The translations under genes were made by a program, and so were the position numbers. Positions 26,370-38,227 of a DNA stretch of 64,000 nt are shown in pieces; the stretch's first letter is position 1, and each line of letters begins with the position of its first letter. A model generated the notes under the pieces. That model saw only the letters and a program-made list of their open reading frames with translations. It searched no databases and was not told the DNA's origin. The DNA comes from Pleurotus ostreatus/Saccharomyces cerevisiae fusant (taxonomy: Eukaryota; Opisthokonta): the NCBI GenBank assembly GCA_024196135.1, contig JAMQCK010000052.1, positions 56,481-120,480 on the forward strand, written 5' to 3'.

Positions 26370-26889
26370 TCAGCCAGACGCTTGCTGTGGCCGCTGCGAC
26401 AGAGGCGAGCGGTATGACGGCGAGGGTAATGGGGCAGTCACAGGCCCGGTTCGTACGGATGTCGAGAGGGAGGGTGGTTTCTTGTGTAACACCTTGGAGG
26501 GGCTGGCGGGCTTTCGTGCGTCCGGTTCCAAGCGCAAAGGCTGGGGCGTCACCGACCTGTCCCATGCGAAGGCACTACGCAGGCTGCGTCGGAAGGGATC
26601 CGAGCTGATGCTGAACGTACTTCGGGGACTTTCCGGAAGGTGGATCGCCACTTTACTGAAGTACGGGAGGTCGTCCTTGTCCCTCTCGACATCGTCCGAG
26701 TTGCTGCGACGTCGTGTACGTCTTCCGCGCTTTCTCAGTTCATAGCATGCAAGGATTATGAGAGCTGGTGAGTGATTTGTATCAGTATTCGCGGCAGGTA
26801 ATCGGCAATGATCAACACGCACCGACGACCAGTAGCACAGAAGCCCCAAACGCAGCTACAACGAAGAGCCTCATGTTCGTGATGTCCAT
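26370..26889 (-). CDS. Small single-pass membrane protein, unknown
   Basis: A two-exon model starting at ATG 26889. The first exon reads MDITNMRLFVVAAFGASVLL and continues VVALIILACYEL across an intron (donor GTGCGT, acceptor TCACCAG). Together they make one ~25-residue hydrophobic span with the positive charges after it (RKRGRRTRRRSNSDD), so the N-terminus should face the lumen or outside and the ~140-residue tail the cytosol. The tail is basic, Ser/Pro-rich and probably disordered (PESPRSTFSISSDP, KPPSLSTSVRTG). That splicing restores a continuous membrane span supports a real gene. No family recognised. It lies 185 bp from the MITE and ~215 bp from the stop of the CCCH-AAA+ gene on the same strand. 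Confidence 0.55.
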
Positions 26890-27104
26890 GTCGGTAACTG
26901 ATAAATAGACAAAGAAAGGCTACAGTTGGTGATGAGTAGAGACAGGTAGGTGAAGCGTGAAGGACTGGGGCCATGATAGATATGGTTGTCGCAGAGCCGC
27001 TCAACGACCGCCACACATACATACCCACACGAGCGATATCGCCGACAGCCGCCCCTACATCGGGCCTCCTCTCACATATCAACCGAGTTCCTGTAGCTTT
27101 CGCA

Positions 27105-30100
27105 TCAAATGGCATCAACTAGCTGATACGAGACAGATCTGTACAGGGACCTGGCACCCTCCAAAATAGAGTAGTCGCCCAGCGCCCCATTAATGATAGA
27201 ATTTATGACCGAAGGTTCCAGCGTTCCCGCGCCCTCACCCATAATGCTGTACAAAGATTCGGCTGCAAGCGCTCGCTTTTCGTCGTCCGTGAACGGCACA
27301 AAGGGCAACAGCGCCGAGATGCGCGAAACCAACGATGCCTACCGACGCAGTTCAGCGTAAGTGCGAAACAAGGAAATTGTCGACGCACCCCAAGACGGTC
27401 AGATATGCGAGGTCTGAGCAAGGCCATGAGCGCCATGTATTCCTCTCGAGACATCGTTTTCTGGGTGTTGTCCCGAGCATCATGATGCTCGAAGACGAGA
27501 TCATGCCCCAGGTTGGAGGTCCCAATCCAGACCACGTTCCTCGTATCGACCGTGCGACCCCCAGCATCGAACGAGCATCGACCTGACGCTAAATCAGTTT
27601 GAAGGGCCGCGCAGTTGTATCCCCGCTTACCAAGTTCCCAAGGCATCAACAGAGACCATAGCGTCTTCTCGTCTTGCACCTTCTCGATTTCCTACCGCCC
27701 GAACGTCAGCCACAAGTGCGGGAGAACTTAACAGGAAAACCTACGTCGAGGACGACGACGCAACGCTTCTTCTCGTTCGCGACGAGGAATTGAGCCAGGG
27801 TCTTGTCTGAATTCTCCTATTCGCGGTCATCAGATCAGGGGATCACGAAAATAGAGCGCCTTGCTAACCTCCTGCTGCGACGAGAGCGAATACGACTGCC
27901 ATAAATCGCGGGGTGTATTGATGGCGGTCATATTCACGGTGTGCGTCGGAACGTCGAGAAGTGCTCCGACTGTATGAGAGAGTGAGCTGAGACCTCGGGC
28001 CCGGCAAGTAAACAAACGTACACTTGTCCGCCAGGAAGCTTTTGCCGAGACCACTGGGGCCTATAGCCGCGTTAGCGATATACCGCGACGCGCGTTCCAT
28101 GCACTCACCACACAGCATGACGACCATCGGCGGGGCATTCGGTTGATGAGAGTGAATGCTCAACACGCGGTACAATTGCTCGAGGGCGCGATCTTGGCCA
28201 ATCAACTGATAGTTGAGCCCACGTGCAAGAGGCCTGAAGAATGAGCGGTTCAACAAGCCAGTCGCCTTTCGCGTCACTGGGTCGTCGGCGCGTTCGATGT
28301 AGTACCTTCATCATCTGGTCAGATTGTGTGCAAAGAGAAAGACGGCAGGCTTACTTCGTAGCAGGATCGAGCGACTCCAAAACAACAGCTGGTAGCGGAG
28401 GTTCGCCCGAGGAAGACATACGTCGTTTGTGCTTTTGGGTTGGCGTAGCCGTGAGACCCGCAGGGTCAGCACCGTGCTCAAGCAAGGCTTTGACGATGCC
28501 CAGCTTGTTCTGTAGCTGATCGTTCGAAAGTGTGAAGGCCAACGCGCTCTGCGGTCCCACGGCATCGTTGGGCCCAGCTTCGCCGCTCTCTAGCACACGA
28601 CGGACTTCGTCGACGTCGTCGCTGGCGATCGCGAACATGAGCGTCGGGCGGGGCGTTGCGATAGCATGCGACGGTGCTGGCGAAGGCATGGCGTTTGAAG
28701 CACTGGACAATGGACGGCGTATTGTGTTGTCGGTCTCTTCCTCGATAGGATCATGCGTTGAGTGCATTGAGTGTACTGAGACCGGGCGAGATGCCGGGCG
28801 GGATTGGACTGAGACGGGACGAGAAATCGAACGAGACTGTCGCGAGAAGATGGGGACGCGAGGGGAGTCGATGGGGGATTGGCCAGCAGAGCGCATGCCT
28901 TGGCTCGACGTCCTCCGTGACAGGGACGTGCGAGATGCTGGCGCAGAGCGAGGAATTGGTGTGGCGTGAATGTCGTCAGGGAACCCAGAGGGCGAGTCGT
29001 TAGTAATAAGCATAGATTGCGCATTTCCGGGTATCAACGATGAGCGTGCAGACGAAAGCTTCAGAGTGTCAGTCACGCGAGTTGGCCAGTACTCATAGAA
29101 AACACACCAAGAAGTTGTCAGATGGAGAATTACTTGATGATACATATGAAGCAGCGGAGGAGCGACGCGAATGACCTTGTCGGATTGAGTAGAAGCTTAT
29201 GAGTGTGGCAGGAATGAGCTCACCAGCAGGAGATTCCGGAATACTAGATGTACGGGGTGAAGATGAAGGAGATGACGAATAAGACTTAGACTGAAGAATC
29301 ATGGACTGAGGAACAATTAGAAGGGGTAAGGAAGCGCAAGCCAAACCACTGACCAAACGCAAAGGTTTCAAACTACTGGGCCTTGTGCTCGGAGGCGCAG
29401 GGAACTCTTCAATGAGCTGGCCGTCAAAGCTATCGTCCATCGACATAGACACGTTCGAGCCTTGAGGGGATGTCGCCGGTGATTTGCCCGCAGCCCTATT
29501 GAGCAACAAGGAGGAATCCCTTGCCGAGCCCTGACATGCACAGTCAGGATTCTGTTGCGAACGGCTGAGCATTTCGGACCATAACTCACCAAGACGAAAG
29601 GCTTCTGGCGACTTGACGATGCCTTTGCGGACGAACCCGCAGTTGGCGACATGGGGCTGTTCAACGCGATAACATGTGGGCTGGGCGGAACAGTGGCGTC
29701 GTACGCCGACAGTCGTGGAGAGTCAGCCTCATCCTCTACAGCTTGTAGGCCACCCCTCGCCGAAACCAAAGCAGCAATATCCGCAGACATGCGCCGAAGG
29801 GCAGCTTCAGTCAAAGGTTCAGATGGGAAGGCCGCCATATCGAGGGAGAAGTCATTGGCGATGTGAGGAGAGGCAGACTGAATTGTATGCCGGCGGGTCA
29901 CACTTTCTACGCCTTTGTCGGGCGAGATTGGGCTGTCCGCTATGTTGCTCCTGCCTTCGTCGACGGAAGACTGTCGAGAGGAGCTAGGGATGAACATGCT
30001 CCCATCACCATGGGCATGGATCGTCTCCTCGTCACCTTCATCCTCTATTTTGTTGGCTACCGCACCGAAAGACGACTCCCTCGAGGCTGGCTTGATCGTG

Positions 30101-33100
30101 CCAGAACGACCCCTCGTTATCAGCGGTGGAGGGGTGAAGACCGGTCTACGCGGAGGTGACGCTGCCCGTGACGCAGGCCTGCTGAACGGGGACTTCGCTC
30201 GAGAGGCTGGCCTGCTGAATGGCGACGTCGCTCGAGATGCAGGTCGACTGAAAGGCGATGCTGGTCGGGAATCTGGCTTAGTGAAGGGCGAGCCTGGCGT
30301 AGATGTAGGCACGCTCCGAATCGACGCTGCCCTCGAGGCCGGTCTGCTCATCGGCATCGGTCGTGAGGAAGACCTGCCAATAGGTGACGCCGACTGGGAA
30401 GTCTCGCCAGCTGTACGCTGCCTGAAAGCGTCGAGAGGTGAAGGGGCACCGGGTGTTCCCATCGACAGACGTCCAGTTGACACTGTCGGTGAAGGACGAG
30501 ACGACGATGCAATCTCAGAGGCTTGTACCGAGGATCGCCAGCCCAGAGATAACGCAGGTGACGCCCGACCTGATGAAGAAGTTCCCCAAGTACGCCCCGA
30601 CGCTCGTCGAGCTGCAATGGGAGACTTCGGTGGCTCGCGGGGGGCAGGCGTTGGCAAACCCTGTAGATCGACCTTGCGAGAGCCCTCGTCATGAACACTC
30701 TGGTTCACCATCGCGGGTGTCGCGGAAGACGGGCTCGGCACGGGTGACGAGGTATCCCGCACAGGCGGAGAGTGGGCCGAGGGCGAGCTAGGTGTCTCGG
30801 TTGCAGGTGGTCGAGCAGAAACATTGGGTACTTCGTGGCCAGCGACACTCGTCATAGTCGATCTTCTCGACGGTGCGGGCATGGCTACGTCTTCCGAGTT
30901 TCTACGCTCAGGCGAGCGTGGATCAACTTTCTCATGTAGACCGGGACCGGCAGCCCCTCCATCGATTTCTTGCGGCGTCGACCGCGCCATGTCTCCATCA
31001 GCCTTGGCAAACGGCACTTCAGGTGCATCTCCATCCTCAGATATTACGCTAGACAGCGCAGCGATATCATGTATATGGGACGGTGCTTGCTCGACGAGCT
31101 GCTCGACACGAGACGGCTGTGGCAGGCTGTCCTCGTCTTCAACGGCTTCGTGCAGCGCAGGTTCGAGCTCGGGAGAAGGCGACCGGAGCCCATGCAAATC
31201 ACCTGCAAGCGTCTGCTGAGCGACATCGTCGACGACGTCCCGAGTGGTTGATGATGCGATTGAGGCAGATGCACTATGCGCCGAAGGGTTGACGGCATCG
31301 AAAACGGACGAAGGCGGCGTTGATTCGGCGGCATGAGCGCGAGCTTTGTGCGACGATGTTGGCGTCGAGCTTGCGAAATGTTCAGACGTCTCAGGGGAAG
31401 GTCCTTGATCAGCTTCGGCGTCGACAGAATGAGGTCGTGATAGGCGGGCGTCCTCAACGAATGGTGACGACTGCATGACCTCGTCAGCCGGGTGCGACTG
31501 AACATCCGGGATCGAATGTCCTTGAGTCTCGACTTCGACGTAACTCGCAGGCGGTTCCGCGTCCAGGACTGGGGGTGTTGCCTGTTCCTCAACGAACGGC
31601 GCAGGCTGATCAAATGGGGCTGAGGGCATGAACGGCGTATCATCGAGGGTTGCCATTAGATGTGCGTCCCCAGTGACGGGTGTAGACTTCGCACTCTCGT
31701 TAAGCGGTGTTGGTGGAGCAGGCCTGTCTCCTGACAACAGTTGTGCGTCCTCCACTTGAGGTGTCGACTGAACATCCTCCGACGCCTTGGACTGCATATC
31801 CAGCACCGGTTCCGCTGCGAACGGATCCTCAGCTGACAGCATGAAGGAAGCGACCTCCATGACGGGCGTTTGCTGCAAACCAACTGCCTGAGGCGGAGCC
31901 TGGGCTTCGGTCACAGGCGACGCAAGTTCGTGGTCATCGACGACTGGCGCCTGCTGTGCATCGATAGCCTCTGGGGAACGCGGGTGAATTTCGACCACAG
32001 GCGAGTCTTGGACAGCGTCAAGCACGGGCGTGTGCTCGACGACAGCTACTGGCGAAGATTGAGTTGCATCCGTCACTGGCCATGGCTGGGTAGCCTGCAC
32101 CGCAGGTGTCTGCTGAGCCACCTCAAGCACCGGCGAGTGCTGTGCGTCCTCAATCACGGGCGAGTACTGAGCCGCTTCGACCATAGGAGTATGCTGGACA
32201 TCTTCAGCCGCAGGCGTATGTTGAGCATCGTCCTGGGCCAGCGGCTGCGGCGGATCCGATGCCTCTGGCGACATAAGGTCATAATAATCGTCGTAAGGCG
32301 GCGTCTCCACTTCGCGGGAATGCAGCGACTCGGGCGTCAGCGCATCAGCGACGTACTCAATGCTATGCAAGCTGGCGTGCGGGGACGGGCCTGGAGCTAT
32401 GCCACGGAATTAGATTTCTGCGTGAGAATTCAATCAAAGACGTACCTGCAGTAGGTGGGGATATGCCAGCATCGCGCGGTGTTGGAGGAGTAGCCTGGTT
32501 TATATGGGCCACGTCCGCCATAAGCTCGTCAAGCTCAGTCGCAGGGGAAGGTGGTTCAACAGCGTAGTCGTCAATCGTGAAGGCATCGGCGTCTTGAAGG
32601 GGAGACGGACTGAGCGCAGCATGCTCGACATTGCGCTCCGTCAGCGCAGGAGATCGCACCGTGAGCGCGGGAGATTGCTCAGCGAGGTGCACGGCGCCCT
32701 CGTCTTCCTCAGATCCCTCGTCGTCCACCACCGCCGTGTGGGAGGTCTCGAGGATGTCATCGAGCGAGGTCCGCTTCACGACTTCCGTCTCTGGAGAGGA
32801 TGCCACCGAATAATGATCGTAGAGGTTCTGCAGCGTATCGTTCTCCCCAGGACGCACAGTCGGGCTCGGCGACCTCGAGACATCATATGCCAGCTCTGCC
32901 GTATCGTCAGGCATCTGCCCCGAGTGCCCGAACGACGACCAGGTAGCGTCCTCTGCCGGGGGCTCGGCGGGCTGACCGAATGAGGATATCGTGTCGTCAA
33001 CTTCCGATGCTGGAGCAGCCTGCCCGAAGGACGATATCGTGTCGTCGACTGCAGTGTACTCTGTAGTATCGCCCTCGGCATGCAAGTCGATAGTATCGTC

Positions 33101-34548
33101 GGAGAGATCACCCTCGTCGGAGTGCTCGTAATCCGTGACGATGTCGTGTTCCTCGGGCATGGGCGTAGCTGGTTCATCCTGCGCAATCCAAGACTCATTG
33201 CCCGGTTCCTCGTGCGAGGGTAGCGGACTTCGCTGTGGAATTGGGCCGTGGAAGGTTGACTGCGCGTCAGCATCGCTGAACGAGATGCGCTTCGCAGTGA
33301 TCGAGTCGAGAGACGAGTCAATTGAGGCATCACCCTCGAATAACACTTCACCACCGTGCTCCGGACCTATGTGCAGGGCGGGCGATTGCCCGTACGCGTC
33401 TACAACATCCTCTTCTTCGTCTGGCGCGTCTGAGCTAGCTTGCGGATCCGAATACATCGCTGTTGGCTGCCCGAAAGTGTCCCACAGATCCGTGACGCCA
33501 GGACCCTCGCCCGCCTCGAACCTCAGGTCCTCCGAGACATCCGTAGCAGCCTCCATAGTCATACTGCTCGCGACGGACGCGCGATAGGCGTTAGGGGAAT
33601 CGAGGTCCTCCTCCAGATTTGTGACGTCTGCATCATCCTGTGCATCGTTGTTATGCGCGAAGGATGCGGCCAACAGCGGCGAAGGCGGAATGTTGGAGAA
33701 ACGTTGCGTGAGCGGGGAGCCAAAGACGCGCTCGGAGGGCGAGCCGAAGGGAGAGGAGAGCAAGCCGAACGTAGAAACGACCGAGGGGCTCCGCGGGGGC
33801 GAGAGCGCAAACGGACGCGGGCTCTGCCATTGCTCGGCGTAGCCGGAGTCGAACGAATTGTTGCCCTTGGCGTGCGAGAGCTGGTCCAGGCCGGATAGTC
33901 GTAGGTGCGAGAGCTCGACGGGGGATAGAATGTCGGGAGTGGGTGCGGAGTTGGTCGAATGTGACGAGTCCTCTTCATATTCTGGTGACTGTTCGCGGTC
34001 CTGGTGCAGACCAACGACGTTGCCTGAAGAAGGGGTGGTAGGGTCATGGGGCGCGTCGCTGGTAGGGTGAGCCGAGTCGTTGGTAGGTTGAAGCGCGCCG
34101 GGTACTGCGCGGTCCTGCTCGGTAGGTGGTTCCACCTCCGGGGTCGGTCGCACGTCTTCCGCGGGGGTCGGCCGCTCCTCCTCAGATTCGTCCGAGTCGT
34201 CCACGTCCTCGTCCTCTCGAATGACACCCTTGAGAGCGTCGAGGAGGTTGTTCATACGCGGAGAGCGCGGCGGGGAGCGGTACGAATGTGGGGAGTCAAC
34301 AATAACCGCTGGGCCCTCGGGCGTACGCCGCACGTCGACCTCTGTGGGAGGGCTCGCATGTATGACAGTAGGGCCGCCGGGGACCTTGATTTGGACATTG
34401 TGCAGAAAGTTGCACGACTCGGCGAAGAGGCATTTGCCCTGTTGATAGAATGGGCACGGCCGGGCTGTCGGATGCAATTAGCGCAAGTTCACGAAGTATG
34501 AACTGTCAACGCACTCTTCACGCGCCACGGCGCCTCAATTGCGGTCAT
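27105..34548 (-). CDS. Giant CCCH zinc finger - disordered - ankyrin - ClpB-type AAA+ fusion protein
   Basis: The ATG at 34548 opens a short exon MTAIEAPWRVK; splicing GTGCGT...CCGACAG continues TRPCPFYQQGKCLFAESCNF, a C-x7-C-x5-C-x3-H zinc finger. Then come ~1,500 residues of acidic, Ser/Pro/Thr-rich disorder in two long exons joined across an intron at ~32450-32390. Near the C-terminus are ankyrin-like helices (TLMFAIASDDVDEVRRVLES, GIVKALLEHGADP). The AAA+ domain is of ClpB D2 type: LIGQDRALEQLYRVL, Walker A GPSGLGKSFLADK, Walker B VVVLDEIEKV, sensor VVWIGTSNLG, an Arg-finger region ASLVSRIS, and a D2-small-like end (LEPSVINSIINGALGDYSIL). Total near 1,950 residues. Ankyrin plus one ClpB domain recalls animal CLPB/SKD3, a disaggregase. 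The CCCH finger suggests RNA or nucleic-acid binding. Function is unknown; every splice junction checked keeps the frame, so one gene is favoured over two. Confidence 0.8.
30155..30290 (-). repeat. 33-bp tandem repeat coding FSRPASRAxSP
   Basis: Roughly four units of 33 bp in the disordered part of the AAA+ fusion, each coding an 11-residue S/R/P unit (FSRPASRATSP, FSRPASRAKSP and variants). The related SRPVSVQ/SRPASRP motif recurs nearer the C-terminus, around 28770-28840. Confidence 0.8.
31852..32238 (-). repeat. Degenerate 10-residue tandem repeat inside the AAA+ fusion gene
   Basis: About 12 units of ~30 bp coding for the pattern A-Q-x-[ST]-P-V-x-[ED]-x-x (for example EDAQHSPVLEV, AQQTPAVQAT, VVEHTPVLDA). 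Each unit keeps one [ST]-P core, a possible proline-directed phosphorylation site. Confidence 0.8.
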
Positions 34549-36798
34549 AGCAATGCATGGACTACTGCTCCAGCTGGCAGGTAGGGAGTGGCGAAAGCGA
34601 CGGCCGAGTGTGGAAAAGAACGAAGAAGTGTTGAGACGCGACTCAACGTTGATGCCGTCGCCCGCACGTGCACGCTTGGATGTCGCATTCTCTGCTGCTG
34701 TCCCCGGTCCGCGCGCGACATCTTCGCGCATAGGGAATTATAAGATGTACTGGGTATACGATACAAGAAGGTACAGTGGGATGGAATGAGCGTCGTGGTC
34801 GTAGTAGTGGTATGGGGATCGATGCGTGCCCCAAGCATCCCCGTATCAAATTCCGGGGTCCGCAGGCCACGATGCCTGGAATGAGGACTAGAACTGAACT
34901 AAGTTGGTCGGAATGCGGGCACTGGAGCTCTGCAAGTCGTTCCCCGCCTCCTGTGCTTGCTCGGGGAAGGTAGGAAAGTACAGAGCGACCCGAATTCTTC
35001 CCCTGCCTCTCACAGCGATTCGCGGTACCATGCGATAAAGCCTATCACTGCATCTTGCATCACCTCAAGAAGAAAGGTAGTTCACCCTGACGAAGATGGA
35101 CCGGACTTCACCTCTGGAGAAGAACAAGCAATGCGGTTGAACTGAACAGTGACTGCACTCAACGTATTTTGATTCCGTGTTGAAGGAGTTCCGTGGGAGT
35201 CGATCCGCGAAAGTGATCGGACGTTACAATGCCCAGTTTATACACAAACGTCCAGCAAGTTGGGGCCCGCAGGGTCCGTGGCAATTATTGATGTCCCCCA
35301 TCTGCTCAGCCCGTGCGACTGGACATGTAAAGATGCAGAGGAAGGCAAGGGAGCACAGCGCATGGCTGTGATCAGTGTAGCGACGGAATTGAGTTATGCT
35401 CGACCTTGTCGGTACCGCATGTAGAAGCGAGAGCCAGATTTCTCCATTACGACGCATATCGCCTCTCGAGACAGTGGTGTGCCCTACTGCATCTTCCGTC
35501 CTTCGAACAGAGTGAAGGACGAACAACAACAAAGGTAGCTCACGATGATGAACGCGACCCACATCTCTGACCTCCCAGGAGCGAGCAATGCGGTTGATCT
35601 GGCTCTCATAAAATGAGGATGTGCGCGTGGGTGTATGGCGCCGTCCAGAGTGTCAGAGAGCGTGCGAGTTTGGATGAACCTGGAAAGAAGGGTACGCAGA
35701 TAGAGTACAAGTACGTTCGAAGGTAGCAGGTGGAAAGCATCGCGTATAAGACCCGATTAGTGAGAGGGATGAACGGCATGAGGACAGAAGGCATCTCAAG
35801 CCGATCATAGCCGTATTGTTGTTCGCCCTTCAGGGTGACTGATTTGTTGCGCAGCATAGATTGCAAGAGAGAGGAATCGCCAAATATTCCTGCAACAGAT
35901 GCGAAAGGTAGAAGACTTCTAGGGTGGCCTTGCGCCCATCAAATTACGGGTCTTGTAAGAGCATGTCCGACGCGCTGAGGGAATCAGAAACGAGCAGGAA
36001 GCGAGCGAACGATGAGGAGGATGAAGTACGTCTTCAACAAGGGTCCAGCACGATGAGCCGGTAATGTCGTCAACGCAGATAGCAGTGTGAATTCTTCATG
36101 ACCGCCGCTCCCTGCGGGGAGACGAGCAAAAAGTAGCGATGGTGATGGCAAGGAACAAGGAGCGGGGGCATTGCGTCATAACGAACCCATGATTATTGAT
36201 CCCAATTAGGAAGGCACGTGCAGCACGTGCAAGTCGAACTTCGCGAATCACCGGTCTGGTGGACACGTTCTCGCTTGCTCTCCTTCCTCGACGTTCCGCG
36301 AACGCCTTCCCCGACCGCGCGCCCGGGCTCATGGTAGACATGCCCCGTCTCACTTGCCTTCCTTCCGCCTCGAATATTCGACCTTCCGCCCGCGCCCGAC
36401 CTCGCACCTTTGAAATCGAGGGTCCTGTCGCGCTACGTCATACATGGCTCGCCGAAAGACGCGCTGCTCATCATCGAGCTTGGGACCGGCTTGGGTGATA
36501 TGGAGCCCCACGGAGAGCGACCCACAAAGCGAAAAAGCTGTGCGGGAGTGTGGGCACTTACGCACGGGCTGGCGCTAGCACAACCGCCGAGATGGAGCAG
36601 GCGTAAAAGCTGCGGAACGACCTTCACGCAACGCGGCGCGGGGCGTAGCTGTGGTGCACCTCACCGCTCCCCGCATTATATCACCACTTTGTCCGTGTTT
36701 GCCCGCCCCATATTAGAAGGCTGGAGACGCCATTCGACAGACGCAATCTTCTTCTCTTCTTCCCCACCCTTCCATAACTTGAACTTTACTTCTCCACC
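34549..36798. other. 2.2-kb stretch without a recognised gene; diverged duplication inside
   Basis: Apart from the promoter of the AAA+ fusion (right of 34548) and of the glycerol dehydrogenase (left of 36799), I recognise no gene. About 75 bp at 35070-35145 is partly repeated at 35520-35597 (shared blocks AAAGGTAG and GCAATGCGGTTGA in the same order). Minus-strand frames around 35380-35870 contain intron-like donors and acceptors, so a decayed or novel small gene is possible but not supported by any motif. Confidence 0.4.
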
Positions 36799-38227
36799 AT
36801 GCCCAACAACAAGAACATCACCATCCGCGTGTTTCAGTCTCCAGCCAAGTATGTCCAGGGACCTACGGCTATCCAGGACGCGCCTCGCTACCTGAAGAAC
36901 CTGGGCAAGAGGGCCGTCCTCATCACAGACGACCTCGTCCAGAAGATCGGTGCGTCCTTTTCTTCATCTTGCTATCCTGAGCTAACCTTCGTGCAGCGGG
37001 AGAAAGCTTACTCCAGTCACTTCACGACTTCGAAGTCAACCGCGTACAATTCGGTGGGAAAGCCACGGTCGAAGAAGTCGAACGCATCAAGGCAATCTGC
37101 GTTGAGTACAAGACCGATTTCGTCATCGCACTTGGAGGTGGACAGACGATCGACGTTGGCAAGGTGCGCATGTCGTCCCCGTTCTGTAGTGCTCGTACTG
37201 AATATGCCCCCGTAGACCGTATCCGATGGCCTAGGAATCGAGTGCGCCGTCATGCCCACCACGGCCTCCACCGACGCACCATGTTCCGCCAACGCCGTCC
37301 TCTACCGCCCCGACGGCGAGTTCGACAAGTACGCCTTCTTCAAGAAGAACCCCACCCTCGTCATCGTCGACACCTCGATCGTCGCCCGCGCGCCCGCCCG
37401 GCTGCTCGCCGCGGGCATGGGCGACGCGCTCGCGACGAACGTCGAGGCGAAGCGCGCGCGCAACTCGCCCAACTTCGGCGGGGGGATGCCCGCGCTGATC
37501 TCGACCGCGATCTGCCAGAAGTGCGAGGAGATTCTGTTCAAGCACGGCAAGCAGGCGTACGAGGCGTGCAAGGTGAACGCAATGACGCCCGCGCTGGAGG
37601 CCGTCGTCGAGGCGAACACTTTGCATTCTGGTCTGGGCTTCGAGTCCGGTGGGTTGGCAGCGGCGCATGCGGTACGTCTTTCCCTCGCTTCCTACCTCAC
37701 CCCACTCACTCACCCTCTCCCCAGATCCACGACGGCCTCACCTCCCTCGCCGGCCTGCACCACCTCCTGCACGGCGAAAAGGTCGCCTTCGGCATCGTCT
37801 GCCAGCTCGTCCTCGACAACGCCGAGACCGCCGAGCTCGACAAGTACATCGGCTTCCTCCTCTCCATCGACCTCCCCGTCACCTTCGACATGATGGGCAT
37901 CCCGGACGTCACCGAGCCCGAGCTGCGCCGCGTCGCGGACATCGCGTGCGCGCCGGGGGAGACGATCTGGAATATGGAGAGCGTGATCACGCCGGATGTG
38001 GTGTACCAGGCGATTTTGGGCGCGGATGCGGCGGGGAGGGAGTATTGTGCGAGGGCTGGGTTTAAGCGGATTTCGAGGAGTGAGTGGTTTGGAGTGGCGT
38101 GCGATGGGTTGGATGCTAACCTGTTTCTTCAGATGTCGAGACCCGCCCCGCAGTCTCGCGCTCGGGCACCGTGAATCTGATCAAGGACCTCAACCAGCTG
38201 AAATTGTCGCAGGCAAACAAGTCATGA
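36799..38227 (+). CDS. Glycerol dehydrogenase (iron-containing alcohol dehydrogenase family, GldA type)
   Basis: NAD-dependent oxidation of glycerol to dihydroxyacetone, probably cytosolic. The ATG at 36799 gives [20 protein letters not shown]. Blocks in order: [28 protein letters not shown] (nucleotide-binding GGG), [18 protein letters not shown] (metal-ligand Asp of the GldA class), [28 protein letters not shown] then IHDGL across an intron (first His ligand), and [19 protein letters not shown] (second His ligand). All metal-binding positions are present. It has five exons with short introns and ends [12 protein letters not shown] without an SKL peroxisomal signal. The length, about 370 residues, fits the family. 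Glycerol specificity is inferred from closeness to bacterial/fungal GldA; a related 1,2-diol activity is possible. Confidence 0.93.
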
